The position numbers were made by a program, and so were the translations under genes. From positions 186,001 through 250,000 of the forward strand of contig OY723264.1 of the NCBI GenBank assembly GCA_963210315.1: 64,000 nucleotides of DNA, read 5' to 3'. Positions 15,001 to 23,800 of this stretch are shown one piece after another; position 1 is the stretch's first letter; each line of letters opens with the position of its first letter. The notes below the pieces were generated by a model that was not told the origin of the DNA, made no database searches, and was given only the letters and a program-made list of their open reading frames with translations. The DNA comes from Rhynchopus euleeides. Taxonomy: Eukaryota; Euglenozoa; Diplonemea; Diplonemida; Diplonemidae.

Positions 15001-17886
15001 CTGGATGGTGGGGCGCTTCCCGAACAGCCCCGCCACCGTGTCCAGCGACAGCCCGCTGCTCCCGAGCCCCAGCACCGCCCCCACCTCGGGGAGGAAGTTG
15101 CGCCAGTCGAACACCGCCCCCGTCGCCAGGTCAAACGGCAGCAGGTCCCCGACCGTCGTGCCCCCGAACTGCGTCAGCAGGGCCGGGAAGCGTGCCCCCA
15201 ACAGCTTGAACACCGCGAGGTTGAAGTTCACGTTTGCCCCCAGGGTGGGCACGCTCCCCGCCAGGTGGCCCCCCAGCACACCCAGGTTGAAGGACGGCAG
15301 CCCCGACAGCCCCAGCGCCGCCTGCAGCTGCGGCAGGTACGCCGCAGGGTCGAACCCGGACGGGTACCCGGTCGTCGTGTCCGCCGCGAAGCTCAGCCCC
15401 AGCAGCCGCACCAGCGCCCACGCGTTCCCCTTCGACAGCGCGTACTTCGCGTTCACAGCCAGGAACCACACCAGGTCCGGCTTCCCGAACCCCGCATCCG
15501 CGGACGCCAGCGTCGGGGCGAGCCCGAACACCACCTGCACGTGCTTCAGGTAGTCCAGCACGCTGAAGGTGGTCCCGGACAGGCTGACCAGCCCCGGGCC
15601 CGTGAAGTTCACAAACACCGTCGGGTAGCGCAGCTTGAGCAGCCCCAGCACCTCGGTGTTGAACCCCACCGACACCACCAGCGCCTCCGCCGCAGTCGTG
15701 TCCAGCCGCAGGTCCAGGCTCAGCCCGTTCGCCAGCTCCCGGAACTTCACCAGCAGGTCCAGGTACTCCGACAGCACCCCCGCGAAGGAGATCTGCCCCC
15801 CGAAGCTCTTCAGCAGGTTCCCGACCTCAGGCACCCCCGGCAGCGACGCCGTCGGGAGCGAGATCCCCGAGATCCCGTCCATCACAGACGACAGCGACCC
15901 GAACAGCGACGTCAGCTCGCCCCCGTCCGCACCGCCAGCCCCGCCCGGCAGCGACGGGACCAGGAAGCTCAGGTCCACGTCCAGTGAGAACTTCGGCAGC
16001 CCCCCGCCCAGCAGCGTCTCGTCGTGCAGCTCCACAATCGGCCCCAGCGTCCGGTCCCCGAGAAACTCTGACGTCAGCTCCACCGGGATCACGACGTCCA
16101 GCGTGGCGTACACCTCCAGTTGCAGCTGCTTCACGAAGGCTGTCACCGCGCTCGCCCCGCCCGACAGCAGGTCCAGCACCGTGATCTCCACAGCCGCCGC
16201 CACGTCCGACGTCGTCACCGGGGTGTCGAAGCCCACCTCCGCCGCCGCCGCCCCGAAGGCCGCGCGCACCCCGAGCGACACCTGGAACGACCCGTCGCGC
16301 ACCGCAAGGCTGCTCCCCAGCGGCAGCAGCGCCTCGAAGTTGATCGGGTCCACCGCCACGCTCACCGCCGCAGACAGGTCGTTCACACGTACGAACGCGT
16401 TCGACGCCAGCGCCGCCCCCGTCAGCTTCCCGGTGTTGATGAACTCAGTCCGCAGCCCGAGCGTCACGTCCAGCACCACCGCCCCGCCGAAGGCGACGTC
16501 CGCCGAGAAGTCCGGGACAGCCAGCGACTGCTCCGGCGCCGTCACCCCCAGCAGCCCGAACAGGTCCGACAGCGCCTGCATGTCCCCCAGCACGTTCGAG
16601 ATGGACCCCCCGAACGACTCCCCCGCAAACTGCGTCCCCAGCTCCATCTGCAGCCGCAGCGCAACCTCCCCCTGCTCAGGGAACCACCCGCCCGTCACGT
16701 TGAACCCGTTGAACCCCACGCTCGCAGCCGCCTGCGGCACAGGCAGGTTCTCCCGCAGGTACCGCATCAGCCCCGCGAAGGTCGGGTACTCCCCGACACC
16801 CGCCCCCACGAACAGCAGGAAGTACTGCTCCGCCACGGGGGCAAGCCGCAGCGCGTCCGGCACCCCCTGCACCAGCTTCGACACGTTCACCTCCGGGAGC
16901 TCCAGCCCCGACAGCCCCAGCACCCCCAGGTCGATGTCGAGCTGCCCCAGCTGCCGCAGCAGCTCCACCACTGTCGACTGCAGCTGCGTGATGTCCATGT
17001 CCACCGTCACCACCGGCGCCACCGCGTCGAACACGTCCGCGTCCACCACCGTCAGCACCGGCGACGGCAGCTGCCCGATCGGCACCGCCGCCACGTCCAC
17101 GTCGACCGCGAGTGTTGCCGTGAGCGCCCCCGACAGCGTCCCGAGCCGCACCTGCCCAGCCTTCGCCACGAAGTCCGTCAAGTTCGCTCCCGCCGGGAAC
17201 TCCACTGGCACCGCCACCTCCGACATTGCAACGTGCCCGGACACCCCGACCGTCCCGACGTCCTTCCATGCAACCGTTGTGGACACCGCCCCATCCAGCG
17301 ACACTACGGCCACCAGCCCGTCCACGCGCACCACCACCCCAGCGCTTGTCACGTCCACCTCGATCGTTCCCGCGACGTTCGCGCTCCCCGACAGCGCCAC
17401 CGACGCCTCCGTGAAGGACAGCCCCAGCGCCGCCACGTCCGCCGTCGGCAGTTTCGCCAGGTCCACTGTCTGCGCCACGCTCCCGCTCGCGTTGACCCCG
17501 AGGCGCAGGTACAGCCCCAGACCCTCCAGCGCCACGTCGCACCCGATGCTCAGCCCCGACGGAACCGCAGCCGCCAGCGCACCCAGCGCCGCGTCGTTCT
17601 GCTCGTCAAGCTTGTTTGCCAGCTCCGCCGTGTAGTTCAGCACCCGGTTGAGCGGGCCCTGCACGAACCCCAGGTCCACGGTGTCCCCAAACAGCGCGAG
17701 AGGCTGCCCAGCCACCCGCGCCTTTGCCTGGCCCACCGCCGTCTCAACAGCCGTCAGCGCCTCCTTCACGCTGCGCTGATACCGTGCCGCCACAGACGTG
17801 CATGGCTCCGTGAAAGTCGCAGCCTCCCCGCCTCCAGCAAAGGTGGCGGCCACCAGCACGGCGCACACAAACGTGCCCCGCCCCAT
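1..17886 (-). CDS. Giant secreted RTX / Calx-beta repeat protein (3' end outside window)
   Basis: One frame stays open from ATG at 17886 to base 1, at least 5,962 codons, with no stop or intron. The first ~22 residues (MGRGTFVCAVLVAATFAG, then a small-residue stretch) look like a signal peptide. Residues ~30-2,750 are a repetitive beta/helix region of a type I associate with giant planctomycete and cyanobacterial proteins, including a PVISDLAGRDV segment near residue 2,785. EF-hand-like loops lie near residues 2,640 (DGDGFLTFREL) and 3,055 (DPNEDGKIRFSEI). Residues ~3,300-3,860 are GGxxxDxxxV beta repeats, ~3,950-4,290 are Calx-beta-like, and ~4,800-5,800 are dense RTX nonapeptides (GGxGxDxxxG, FGD) that bind calcium in parallel beta rolls. 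A Cys-containing, Pro-rich segment follows. The likely role is a calcium-stabilised surface or extracellular structural/adhesive protein. Bacterial origin by transfer is inference. No catalytic or toxin domain is visible in the part present. Confidence 0.9.
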   Translation of the reverse strand, partial: MGRGTFVCAVLVAATFAGGGEAATFTEPCTSVAARYQRSVKEALTAVETAVGQAKARVAGQPLALFGDTVDLGFVQGPLNRVLNYTAELANKLDEQNDAALGALAAAVPSGLSIGCDVALEGLGLYLRLGVNASGSVAQTVDLAKLPTADVAALGLSFTEASVALSGSANVAGTIEVDVTSAGVVVRVDGLVAVVSLDGAVSTTVAWKDVGTVGVSGHVAMSEVAVPVEFPAGANLTDFVAKAGQVRLGTLSGALTATLAVDVDVAAVPIGQLPSPVLTVVDADVFDAVAPVVTVDMDITQLQSTVVELLRQLGQLDIDLGVLGLSGLELPEVNVSKLVQGVPDALRLAPVAEQYFLLFVGAGVGEYPTFAGLMRYLRENLPVPQAAASVGFNGFNVTGGWFPEQGEVALRLQMELGTQFAGESFGGSISNVLGDMQALSDLFGLLGVTAPEQSLAVPDFSADVAFGGAVVLDVTLGLRTEFINTGKLTGAALASNAFVRVNDLSAAVSVAVDPINFEALLPLGSSLAVRDGSFQVSLGVRAAFGAAAAEVGFDTPVTTSDVAAAVEITVLDLLSGGASAVTAFVKQLQLEVYATLDVVIPVELTSEFLGDRTLGPIVELHDETLLGGGLPKFSLDVDLSFLVPSLPGGAGGADGGELTSLFGSLSSVMDGISGISLPTASLPGVPEVGNLLKSFGGQISFAGVLSEYLDLLVKFRELANGLSLDLRLDTTAAEALVVSVGFNTEVLGLLKLRYPTVFVNFTGPGLVSLSGTTFSVLDYLKHVQVVFGLAPTLASADAGFGKPDLVWFLAVNAKYALSKGNAWALVRLLGLSFAADTTTGYPSGFDPAAYLPQLQAALGLSGLPSFNLGVLGGHLAGSVPTLGANVNFNLAVFKLLGARFPALLTQFGGTTVGDLLPFDLATGAVFDWRNFLPEVGAVLGLGSSGLSLDTVAGLFGKRPTIQGLVRYLKARLLDGMSTGLSVGGLSFGGGLSTAGGRWELTAQLGLAFDAGSVRPSEIVDSLQEALTGLFGMIGQDSVIGTIDSIGSGLVASLAGLDQHLSFAAKVGLQVEAGMDIKPLIDRTGRPKMFLRVTQFFFEIGANVTDFAVPMDFGPGFDFASVVNGEIVFTAAAGNVTAATPAVLLDQHAGVSLTVAPLKDAIALGGSIVSEVQLSGGPLPGVLYLGVEDLALFDSAAPKFTVDTEIPPELMQVLRDGLVAVSDVGRDVNGFEALSTTLPLMNRTLNDLLKTGGAGPDWGDFLIWDTVLDEVLADPAYAGCLDGSTLCPKARPTIEHFRVAMANRTQGAFTTADGVPASFVKGGMVGKEFQLGFRVSGDLEVRVTPPLAELIDDEEFEFSGTGLLAVRVNFGFGLEVTVNTSAGLSKVTAQDILVRLDNFTVGMEIAAEVSATASIGILSASVANGTGSLVAQFGGSLSNGAALPLASVSKDRFAFSRSGSLGACLPFAASVGGQDLATLGGAAADEVPQLCVADADLFDGKAPTITPKHMSRLYDFRGLTPIQIMGLVRGLINVVQEYRESPVFDLPIPFTDVDVGDMMDFAETMTAALTAKMVKVQDAADRPTLVLCVEGDVLLPGWNVEGTNESLWFAGNTTGRVLSVVLNEELEAEVPLNETVLLAAGNVSQIAAHMNEALYTAGLALSVQASVAVEGVDALQLCTNASIKATDLRVRVAQKKTGKAAYNESEDAVAATRLLGFTDADLKQAPRVPAFSTIPELVVVLAEAVGLPDGALSYTYGPSKQDASKYELLFRLDLQLDLPQPAAALRLGAEVEPLLEVNASASIGLTTVANIGFELGARMGTAAGNLSLQANIPAAQEFTNFTLAEKTNFTVVLDRVPHVVVLAKGAVFYDELQAQLQALSLLLPAGASVRALNYQDTTFLIQTTGVGRLETRVTPAFEALTGLTSDKAKAQRFTAVVRNLGFEADMVLSVSDVNLAATLAVLAAEAYNGLGQIGIKALAQFGTQGEAMALSEIRDAIVEDPFSMIAANATVDANLYVDVSVGIPGFLSPVSGSVAVTLDPPFFVELQPNFSFPNASDFVVEVDGPELPNFRNLSVADIVGLIADGVDLIFGNTRKTPAVSGLLSDLPLMDAEVPLVSVTPRTVVTQVQAVLAELELLLTDTQGGLARIELLVEEKLGLPAETDKSKGCTGSCLMEFKYDTGVLTLDLEFTAAPPSLPELTLDMNLQELAGLAGVPGLDDIADLLGDFLDLDASLKIALAGSATAKLQLGVDMSAKPFRLFVGGGTALQADLLASAQGSLLLSLGPLQFGVNEARVALDAGLGDPTQPAYVRYGLVEGERYYLDGAGAFSNIVQGFGLTHQGRVEAVLPLELPAGVETMTIGIPSLSDFLTRNNGTSDKNVKLVSFDGLNVTKLLRSLASPLKGLNPIAAILQDKRTILKGVNGMFSKLDLVVTAADGVLGSMDVPIVKNKIREVVARDFIEAFREELHGTLEARLKNVEQTNMAKFLRDTMVDLFKERGILKGDTIPLVIRNKQGVAIEGVLDAEGLLKDGAPLDDADAVEWDVTLGKDILFNEQFDFDFGLEELPLKLNASGGVELLVGWEFKLWFGISVDRGFYLNVEGTEMEVYAGLTLPKLKADGELFILQAGIENRDDVTRLLGRMAVDVGETDGDGFLTFRELKSGGAGLLRANADFEVAVGMDMTLGLAGSSGLPRFTTSLYSYYGAKWERLATAGKNASLSVAVPAANETVVADPSTTPNQFLLIDVALDLGEFVTNILQPIFAKLDSFLAPLRPVLVALQKPLPVISDLAGRDVSLLQLPEVLLNGLLGAGGPVRGSVKNVLAYLDAIQQIIDLVIAVTDVIKELKTWKGTLKISFGNWELQKGGFARLPEGTELPPGYTGGRYAVVQNDDAPVAAASNTGSDKMKSLMRQLTNPDAVFNLPFLSASGVLGLITGKDVDLFVVQTPQMEIDVSIDFWFPVAAGIVVIDFYGSFQFRARVSVGYDTSGIRRAIEQKNPLLALDGFYLSDTDLPTGTGGVDIPELYSAGRVRIGATLNLFLARLSASGEFSFTGSIDLYDPNEDGKIRFSEIKSIIEKGSFLDIFNIKIKMCAGASFSVELFNPFVNWKCKAFICWPRGRWESVWKFSTSVCFLELDTTPPALPVLADVKSNTLQLNMGPRAGNRATGDTSDKGEYMTIRYVNGAGGGSEEVEVLFGTPPAAGQEDTRQAQEFSGFLSYEGHGQRFSDTVLLVNPVSRGTFSGGNDGGQETDRLILDLSTKAGEIPAGTLAAGQITGFGLTGEGILYSEFEEVHIRLNGAANTVTVTGLAAGTKLYVYLAGGNDKVIVHAAAAVAGAVTLVGGGGQDTLYMEAQAAGTGVLQASPTQQKVGGVAAFDASLPGMPGSLAFVEMDVVRVSLTGGADDFTVAATPAGASVEVKGNGGTDRLRVGDGTVNAIVSPVKVSGGGAGTTLVVDETLDQSGGNAGELTSTRVSGLGMSADGILYAGVESVEVRLALRTTNTFTVSSTHTGNTVVYGGDVSDTLTVGGTSGPTQVYAGKGEDRMVVPVAKEGDTVVNRIAGLLLLDGGDQNDAYEIGYSGTGQSRIRLYDSGYWNPDTVESNTLVINGTPASDLFLFRTNFIALIHAASDAGERVDVDASINGGVVVNGLAGDDTFVTDGTSGITTQNGGAGNDRFLIGQLWNSQRVAANMSEPGDAFTTTLTTEGWLSDGNGEHMNCNGESGEDTFVVMRNVGTLSLRGGVGNDRFTVRAFALADAEDQTQPDPAVKQTDVSTDEGDDVVYYTVNAPVSIDGGPGFDTLVAIGTNLPDTFVITRDGIYGAGLYVTFTGIESVELNTAAGDDTVYVMSTADHVKTNVFAGLGSDTVYVTPRYSVPVQSSDLRGHNGVVEHVLSSAADAAYDGLEAHGVTAYVTDADNASLAVVVPTELELLEGGSAGERVGTYVVRMGHPVTGRSSSDRVDVTIVPPAPPSEIPGAASVTVSPSIVSFTWLNWFIPRTVTVTVVQDEALEGNEVAFLGHAVSQLSNTDGYNSLKIPSVPVRVVDKDQAEIYILEAHADPGMRVSESGLGAVGTSVTYDVLLQPCVADARPQDVSVTVRHDATQVTVSPSAVSFSAGTGCRQTVTVTAVQDTAVEGFHFAALHHDVSVAVANTVYQGVAASTVNVEILDDDAPGLVVLESGGITEVIEGQTEDTYMLYLTQAPAGEVTVDAVVQLSQVWGKPSLAAKQVTVSPASVVFNAGTYAIPVTVTVKPIQDKTVDQGEATQQFASQPALAYQIQGALTVGGGEAPGSVSTLKAISYPGEVDLEAFPGQTNPWLTVREEQQVDRLVVENTGGFLPTTVVLAEGRITGMGMGETRVLAGETVLGGISYVGMEEVVVNLGPAVDTVVVNGTHPGATYVRAGKGNDAFTVLAADGPVVLDGADGNDRFVFGDGLVSGVRDVVSVAGGAGTDTLRVDNTQGNVLGDAGFLTRTELTGLGMYPPVRDPTYVAVQVVAVRGTGGTFTLSFSVDAKPYSFEFAVGTDGAAMASAMQAAVFPDADVCGTAVIGRCAQSFAVDRVSDEVYLVRYTGEVAAVIPITTLSLDTANVVGASEELLNGERIDARTVLAGLVYTGVESLDIDLSAAGDDTLNVRGTSVPTVVRLHAGDDTVAVGSDALLLGNAAAAAATKVEGRADYVEALLTVDGGEPGTQGRKRLLVADTLSTVGRTNVTLTAGRIAGVAPADIVYTGPDYTRGITVWLGAHADTVRVAETYGGADGVPAVGARTVTSVFTGDGADNVTVALSVETDGFCVVGTEGGNDTLDASQSTLPLVLVGGAGADTITSGLAADIIFGDTGHAVFGGVDTVGVPAGSTAALSGVAHLRSSAFTDHCAAGGRDTITTTGGAGVGYVVFGGADVDTVTTGPGEDVVFGDYGFVEFTEGRLVRAASACETDGGDDVLASGAGADIVAGGNGADNITSAEGADVVAGDHMSVLLSYASGARLVTSVATTIREAGARDFVWAGSGDDVVLGGVGADTVWGGVGNDVVFGDAGSYTSAVAGDFAFVSTETDLAEAVGTGDVLYGEGGDDVLLGGQGADTLWGADGHDWLFGDHGSGAVAPSVSTQVTARTQAPVAGGADTVHGEGGDDVLFGGHAADTLLGADGSDVLFGDYGEYTADTTSASLVSMDTAHAAAENANTIDGAADDDFVFGGGGADNITGAGGADWLFGDHGRVDMQWAAAAPEEPARALHVAPAVSVAGSVCQAQSIAPASGLADAIAGGDGADYMFGGGGADELHGDGGADVVFGDHGAVLLNTTAVSEYGSTLVEVAAEGGADSIAGGEGDDVVFGGQGADTVTGGNGADVLFGDHGNVTRLLAAVAEAHAATPAAYAGHGGNDTVDGDAGDDVIFGGAGADTVNGSAGNDVVFGDYGEAHVFGDASDPQTYVRTYATLSVADSGADDTLAGHDGDDFVFGGPGADIIAGDVGDDWVFGDNGQVRLVAATQLSELLSLDAGSIGGNDTVVAGAGNDIVFGGYGADNITGSAGDDWLFGDNGRATLDTLTQVLESTAEDAGGADLVQGSEGDDYIVGGVGADTLHGGEGQDFVFGDSGKVEQPTQVGGQGAVRTFTPVFPASVHGGDDRIYGGAGDDVVVAQQGADYVEGNAGLDMVFGDQAEAVLARADHTVVWAQSVLPTFEEGRGGDDVLHGDGGEDYLFGGTGSDTISGGDAADVLLGDHALFNGSFPAGHQYRSIHTAADNGGANDTLHGDAGDDVLLGQQGADALHGGAGEDDITGGHDVLGGDDEGDVVYGGTEADVVLGDNGIISRTVFVNPTPVPATEAPALPTRPAGVCVGEFDVLTPQAGTVANPVSPSARYGRNERKCWQTACSGQSVTVSWSRFDTEDRDLVSLYQVDHDGTLNLRWVREGDSLPPTATFDGDVLVRFESNNGREEHGFAFTYTCSAVTPLPPPPAPVVTSVSGPPYVHAL

Positions 17887-20800
17887 CTTCACCTGCTGCA
17901 CCCCCGCTTGGGAGCAAGCTGACTCGGCACGCCTGGCTCTGACGGGATGTAACTCTACGCCTAATACCTGCAGGGTGTGTGTGGTGTGCCAGCATGATGG
18001 TGCACGGGAAGCAAACGACATGCGCGGTAAATATGCTGTACGTGCAATGACGCGTGGGGCGGGGTGGGGGTGGGGGAGGGGCTACGTGCCTGCAGAGAGT
18101 TGTCCCTGTGTCCGGCACCCCCTTTTGGGGGCGAGGATCTTCCAGGAAATATCGTTCGGTGGATCAGCAAGAGGGCCAGGTGAAATCAGCATGACATAGA
18201 TGCGGGACAGGACTGAGGGGAGGGGGGGGGATGCAGAAGTCTAAAGTGGTATAACCCGCCCCCCTTCCCCCCTTCCCCCCACCCACTGGGTCCCTGTGGC
18301 TTGCTTTTGCTCGATGCTGCAAACCCGGGGAAACTCTTGTTGAACATCTTTACGAGAAGAATTCCGCGAATGGCACTTCCAGTCGTTTCGTGGCCACAGT
18401 GGTATGCTAGCCGCCGCGTCAGTTGAAGACATCGAACGGTTTCACTGCCAGCCAGCTTGGAACTCGGAAGCTTTTTGTCTGCAGTCAAATTTCTCGTAAG
18501 AAGTGTCACATCGTGGCCATACTCGTGCGTGTGGTACGGAGTGTTGTGAATAGGGCACAAGGGGGCGGCTGGAGTGCCTTCGCACTGCGCCATTTTGCAA
18601 CCGGTGTTGGCACACAGCTCACCTGTTGTCACTTTTGCTGCGTGTAAGCAATGTTGGGTTAGTGGCCCGGCATCGGACAGAAGTCCACACACAAAGACCC
18701 GCTGCCCGATGGCCAGACGCGCTACTTCTCTACGTTTCTGAGCGAAGGATCTGCACCGCGATCTTGGAACCCGGTGGGGGATTTCAGCACAATCATCACA
18801 GGCAAGGCGGCTGTCATGCAAAGAGCTGGCTGCCGGTTATAGGTTTACTTGGGAAATGGGCAGCCTGAGGTGAAGGGCGTGTGGACCTCCGGGAGTCAAG
18901 AATAGGGACTTCAGAAGGGATGGGACGCCATGGGTTGCATGAGCTTTATCCAGTTGTGATTCAATTTGAAGCCCACGGCCTGATAAGGTGCAGCCGATGC
19001 GAGGATGCCAATATTACTTTGATTGCGTTGTGTATGCGTGGCCATACGACGTGTGGGTGGGCCATCGCCAAAGGCCCCGTGGTTCCGTTAGTTACTCAGG
19101 CTCCATGTATGTCGATTATGCGAAAATAATGGGCGGGCGATATCTCGACAGTAGGATATATGAGGGACCTCTGCAAGGTTGACACATTCACCAACCAGTG
19201 CGTGCATGTGGGGCAAGGATGCCTCTCACGCCATCACGAACCACGACGGGGCACTGTTTCCCAAGACAGCAACATGCAAGCAGAGGAACACTTTTCATGG
19301 TGAAGAAGGCAGGGTTCCTTGCCTCGGGCATGAGCGGCTTGCGAGGCGTCAAATACACAGGTCTGAGGGGGTGGGGGCTTAAGAACGCTGGAGGACTAAT
19401 CAAAAATATGCGGTTTGCCGAAAGAGCGTGACTGAAGCGTGCAACTGCCTTCCGAAATGACTTGGGTTACTATGCTGCACGGGAGCTCTGCTCGGATATA
19501 AATATGGGTTCGTTCATAAACACCCCCCCCCAGATTGGGCCTTTTAGCCATTTTTGGGCGAAAATTGGGGAAAATCGCATTCACCACCCTCGCAACCACC
19601 CTCGAGGTGGGAAAACAGGTTCGGGGGCACTTGGGAGGTCTTTTTCCGGCCATTTTTGTGCAAAAGACCCATAATCATGAGGGGAATGTATCATTTTTCC
19701 ACGCTCCATTAGGCCGTCTCTGCGACTCTCCTGCCTTCTGGTATTTACCCGGACCAGAGCACATGTCATCCACGAGGGAACCAGGGACTCCTTTGATAGG
19801 GGCTTCGTTCGTTGCGCCTCCATTGACGTCGATACAGTTGCCAGAGTTGCGCCAGAGTGTCAGACCCCTAACAAAAGTCAGAATGAACCATCAGAGTGGA
19901 GCAAATCCTGCAGTTCCTCCCCGACGTGTGGTGGTCCTACTGGCTGCGGCAGATGTTTTCACTCCGTCTGGGGGCTGCCCTCCCGAGTGCAGTAGCCACC
20001 AGTCGGATGGCCTTGTGTGACACATGTAATTGGTCGTCGAGCTGTGCAGATGATACCCGTCTTTCACCACACTCGTCCGCCACCGTCTGGTTATACCAGA
20101 CAGTGTCCTTCCAAAGCTGCAATGAGCCCAGGTAGATGCCTGATTTGCGGGACCCTCATTTGTGCATCCGAATCAGCACACCGTCGAACACTGGTTCGTA
20201 TCGATGTTGTCCTCTGTGAATCGTAGTGGGTCGACCGCCGGGGCTCACCCTTGCCTCGAGAACACCCTGTACCTACGGGCATGTTACACTCTTCTGACTA
20301 TCCGTCATCCCGGAACCCGTGGACGATGTGGCGTTTGCTCTCCAGGTTGAAGTCCTGTCATCTGCTGAATGATGCTCGGTGCCAGCATACCGAGACACTG
20401 ACTACGACCACTCCGCGAGCAAGCTGATCCCTCATCTGTTTCGTCGAACGAAGACTTACGCCGATTTCGGCAGCTCTTTTGTGATCCGGTACCAGGCTCG
20501 CGAGAAGGTATTTTTCCCCATTTCTCGTGCCAATGAGAGAGCAAAATGGACTCCTGGGTCCCCCGTGGCCCACCCGGACCCCCCGAAGTGCAGGTGGGGG
20601 GCAGACGAGGGTGGTGAATGCGAGTATTCCCAATTTTTGGCCAAAAATGGCTAAAAGGCCCAATCTGGGGGGGGGGGGGGTGTTTATGAACGAAGCCATA
20701 TATCTTCGGAGCAGGCATGGCACATATCACATATCGCGAGAGTTGCTACAGCTGTGCTCATGAAGCCCGCAGAACTGCGCACAAGCCTTTTCGACACACC

Positions 20801-23800
20801 ACATCCGAACAGAAGTGGGGCTGCTTGATTTCGTTTTATACCTACGCTCGTGTACTCCATAGAACACGCCTGTTTGGTGAGGCGTCGTGTGCCCACAGAG
20901 GGCACAAATCCAGCCCGCAAACACCCTCGCCTACATCGCAGTGGTTTGTATTGAATGAATACCACCGCCGAGACCCCTCTCCTTTGCCTTTCGTTTGACA
21001 TGTTGAAGGAAAGTGCCACCGCTCGTTCTGCACTGTTGCTGCAATGATGGTGTCGTGAGTGAGGAGTACAAAGGAACGAACAAGCACGCGACACTTTCCG
21101 CCCACATTGCAGGGTGCTGAAAAATAAGATGTCCAATGAAAGGACGTGGATAATGACACAAAACCTCATCCGGCCCACCATTGATGGGGAGGCACGAGAG
21201 GTCACCCCGCTTCGGCTGGCACACGAAAAGAAGAACGACGAACAAGTTAACACCCAGCATCCCTGGCTGCGTCAGGTGCCTAGGGCCACACTGGCCACTG
21301 GGATGGGTGAAGGTGACTGCGCTAATCTACGCCAAACAGAGAGAACTCGCGTGCGTGGGGGAAGCCAGCCCCCATTTTGCTGCAACCAGGGCTGTCATCG
21401 TGTGCCTAAGAAGCCCACCCCACCCCAACCCACCCCCGACACAACACCATATACAGGGAAAGAAAACCCCAAATGAGCTCGAGGGGGGCGGGGAGGGTGG
21501 GCGGGTGGGTCAGTGGAAGGGGGCAAACCAATACCGCAGGGCGGGGCGGGGGATACGAAGAAACGGTGCCGCAGCGCGAGAGGGGAAAGCGGCGGGGCAA
21601 CGGGCAGGGCCCGTTGCGGGAGACTAAAATACTTTGAATTTCCTTGGTGCCGGCAGGGCAACGACGCGCCGGCAGCACAAAGGGTATGATGACTCAACCA
21701 CGTTGTGAGCATGGCTAGGGCACACATGACGTGGAGTGTCTTGCGGCTATCACGGATGGGTGCACCAGGCCAGCCAAGAGACAGCATACCGTCAGCCAGG
21801 CACGTTTTCCACAGAGGAACACCTTACTGGCTCACTTTGCATGCAAAATATGTGTCTGGTGCAGAACAGCATCGCTCTCGACGGGGGGTGATTCTCGCCC
21901 TCTCTGTTTCTCTTTCTCTCTCCGTAAGTCATTCGCAAAGTCCCGCGATTTTTTTTCCACAGCAAAAACAGGTGGAGTGCACTGAAATAAACCCGCACTA
22001 ATATAGGCAGGCGTCGCGAAGACGCCTCCCGCCGCCAAATAAGTGAAAGCCATTGATTGGGGCAGCATATGTGCCGTGCATCGGCATATCGGCATTGCCA
22101 GAAAGAGCGATGCCCCATGACTTCGGAGCGAAAGGGGCACCCGCAGAGGTTGGGCAGAGGTTGGTCCCAAGCAGGAGGGGCACAAGGCACAAACACCAGT
22201 GTGTGTCAGATAGTGTGACAGCTTCGCCTCATCATCGCAGAGAACTTCCGAGAAGAGGCAGGTTCCCGTTAGACTTAGAAACACTGCTTAGAAACAAACG
22301 GGGTGCTGATATGATGTGCGACAGACTATCGGAACCCTTCTCTCTCACGATGCAATGCCTGCGCACATCTCTAATGGAAGCCCTGCTGCCCGCACCACAT
22401 ACCGCACCCAACGCACAACTCTCATCTTTTTCTCAGGCTTTTCAGCCATCCGGCAATATCCGGCAATCCCCACGTCCCGCAGAAGAACGTCGGGAAGGGG
22501 TTTTGTTTTGTCTCAAAGGTGACACAGGTTATTCTGTTTATGCGCCGCGATAACACTCCGCCGCGACCCCCCCCCCCCCTCTCACGGACACGATTTGAAG
22601 TAACATTGCAATGGGTGCATCGCATAACATATTCCTACAGAGCACACACTGTGCACGCCCCACACGATCGGCCCTACCACGGGTCATGGGAAGGATGGAG
22701 AAGAGTGGAGGGAAAACGGACTGAAAGTCTGCCATGGCAGGACATCGCGGTGGGTATGTGGGAGGAGGCAGGCACGTGGACAGGTTGTCCCGACAGCAGG
22801 CCCGTGTGTCTCTGAACAGACTGCCGTGCCGGCCACGGCAAAACCGCATGGCTGTGGGCAGGCCCACAGACTGGCAGGGGGGAAAAGGCGAAGGTAACCA
22901 TAATAACACATGAAGCGTGGGGGCGTGGTGCTCTGAACTGGCAGACCGCGAGCCGCCCAGAGATAGGGTGCAGCACACTTGGCAGAGCTTGTCAGAGGGA
23001 AGGCCCCACACCGCCCCTCTGCAGCGCGCCAGAATCCCCCACAAGCACTCGTTGGAAGTGACGCCCCCTTTGGAAGCGAACTCGCCACTGCTTGACAACG
23101 TGTTGCGACAGGGCCAGTATGAACACTGCTCTCAATGATGTCTCGTTTACACCTCCTCTGTGCCGGACACATCGGGCATGCGCATGCACGGCACAGAGGA
23201 AGAAGAGAGCCTCAAGAAGAATGCGGTGTGGGACGTCCACAAAGTCAGCACGGGGTCCTGGGTTACCTCCCCCCACTCCCAGTGAATTCGTTCGATTTTT
23301 CGCATTATTTGCAGGTTTTGCAGAATTATTGAAGAGAGAAAAAACACTGCGGCACACAGAGCGGCATGGGGGGGGCGGGGGGCTAATTAGAACTGAAGGA
23401 GCAAAGACATGAAGGGCCAATGCCCAGGCAGACGACACCAAGCGTGGCGGTGGCGCGCTGTGTCTTCGATGCCGGAAAGACAGACGTGGCGGCTCCAGAT
23501 ATTGGGGACCTTCGCTCTGTGCCACACTTGTGCCAGCCTGCATTTCTGTGAGGCAACTCGATTTTTCTCTATCCCCTCCTCGCCCGACCCCCCCCCCCCA
23601 TTTGCCTCTGTTGTTTGATACACAACACAGAACACGCATGCATGGGTGCTTTTCTCAGCGGCCCCAACCGGCTCTCTGCGCGTGGCTGCCACCCCCCCCC
23701 CCCTCCACACACGCAATCCCAACGACCCTCATTCCCCTCTTTCTTTTAAACCGGGCGGGGCGGGCAACAGGCGCCAATATAAAGGCGACACCCCCCCACC

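Noticed and set aside
10486-15987. 1,833-codon plus-strand frame and other long plus-strand frames in 7-17922
   Set aside because: They are the exact codon-on-codon antisense of the giant minus-strand gene and consist of Arg/His/Gln/Pro-rich sequence. Their openness follows from the GC-rich sense codons.
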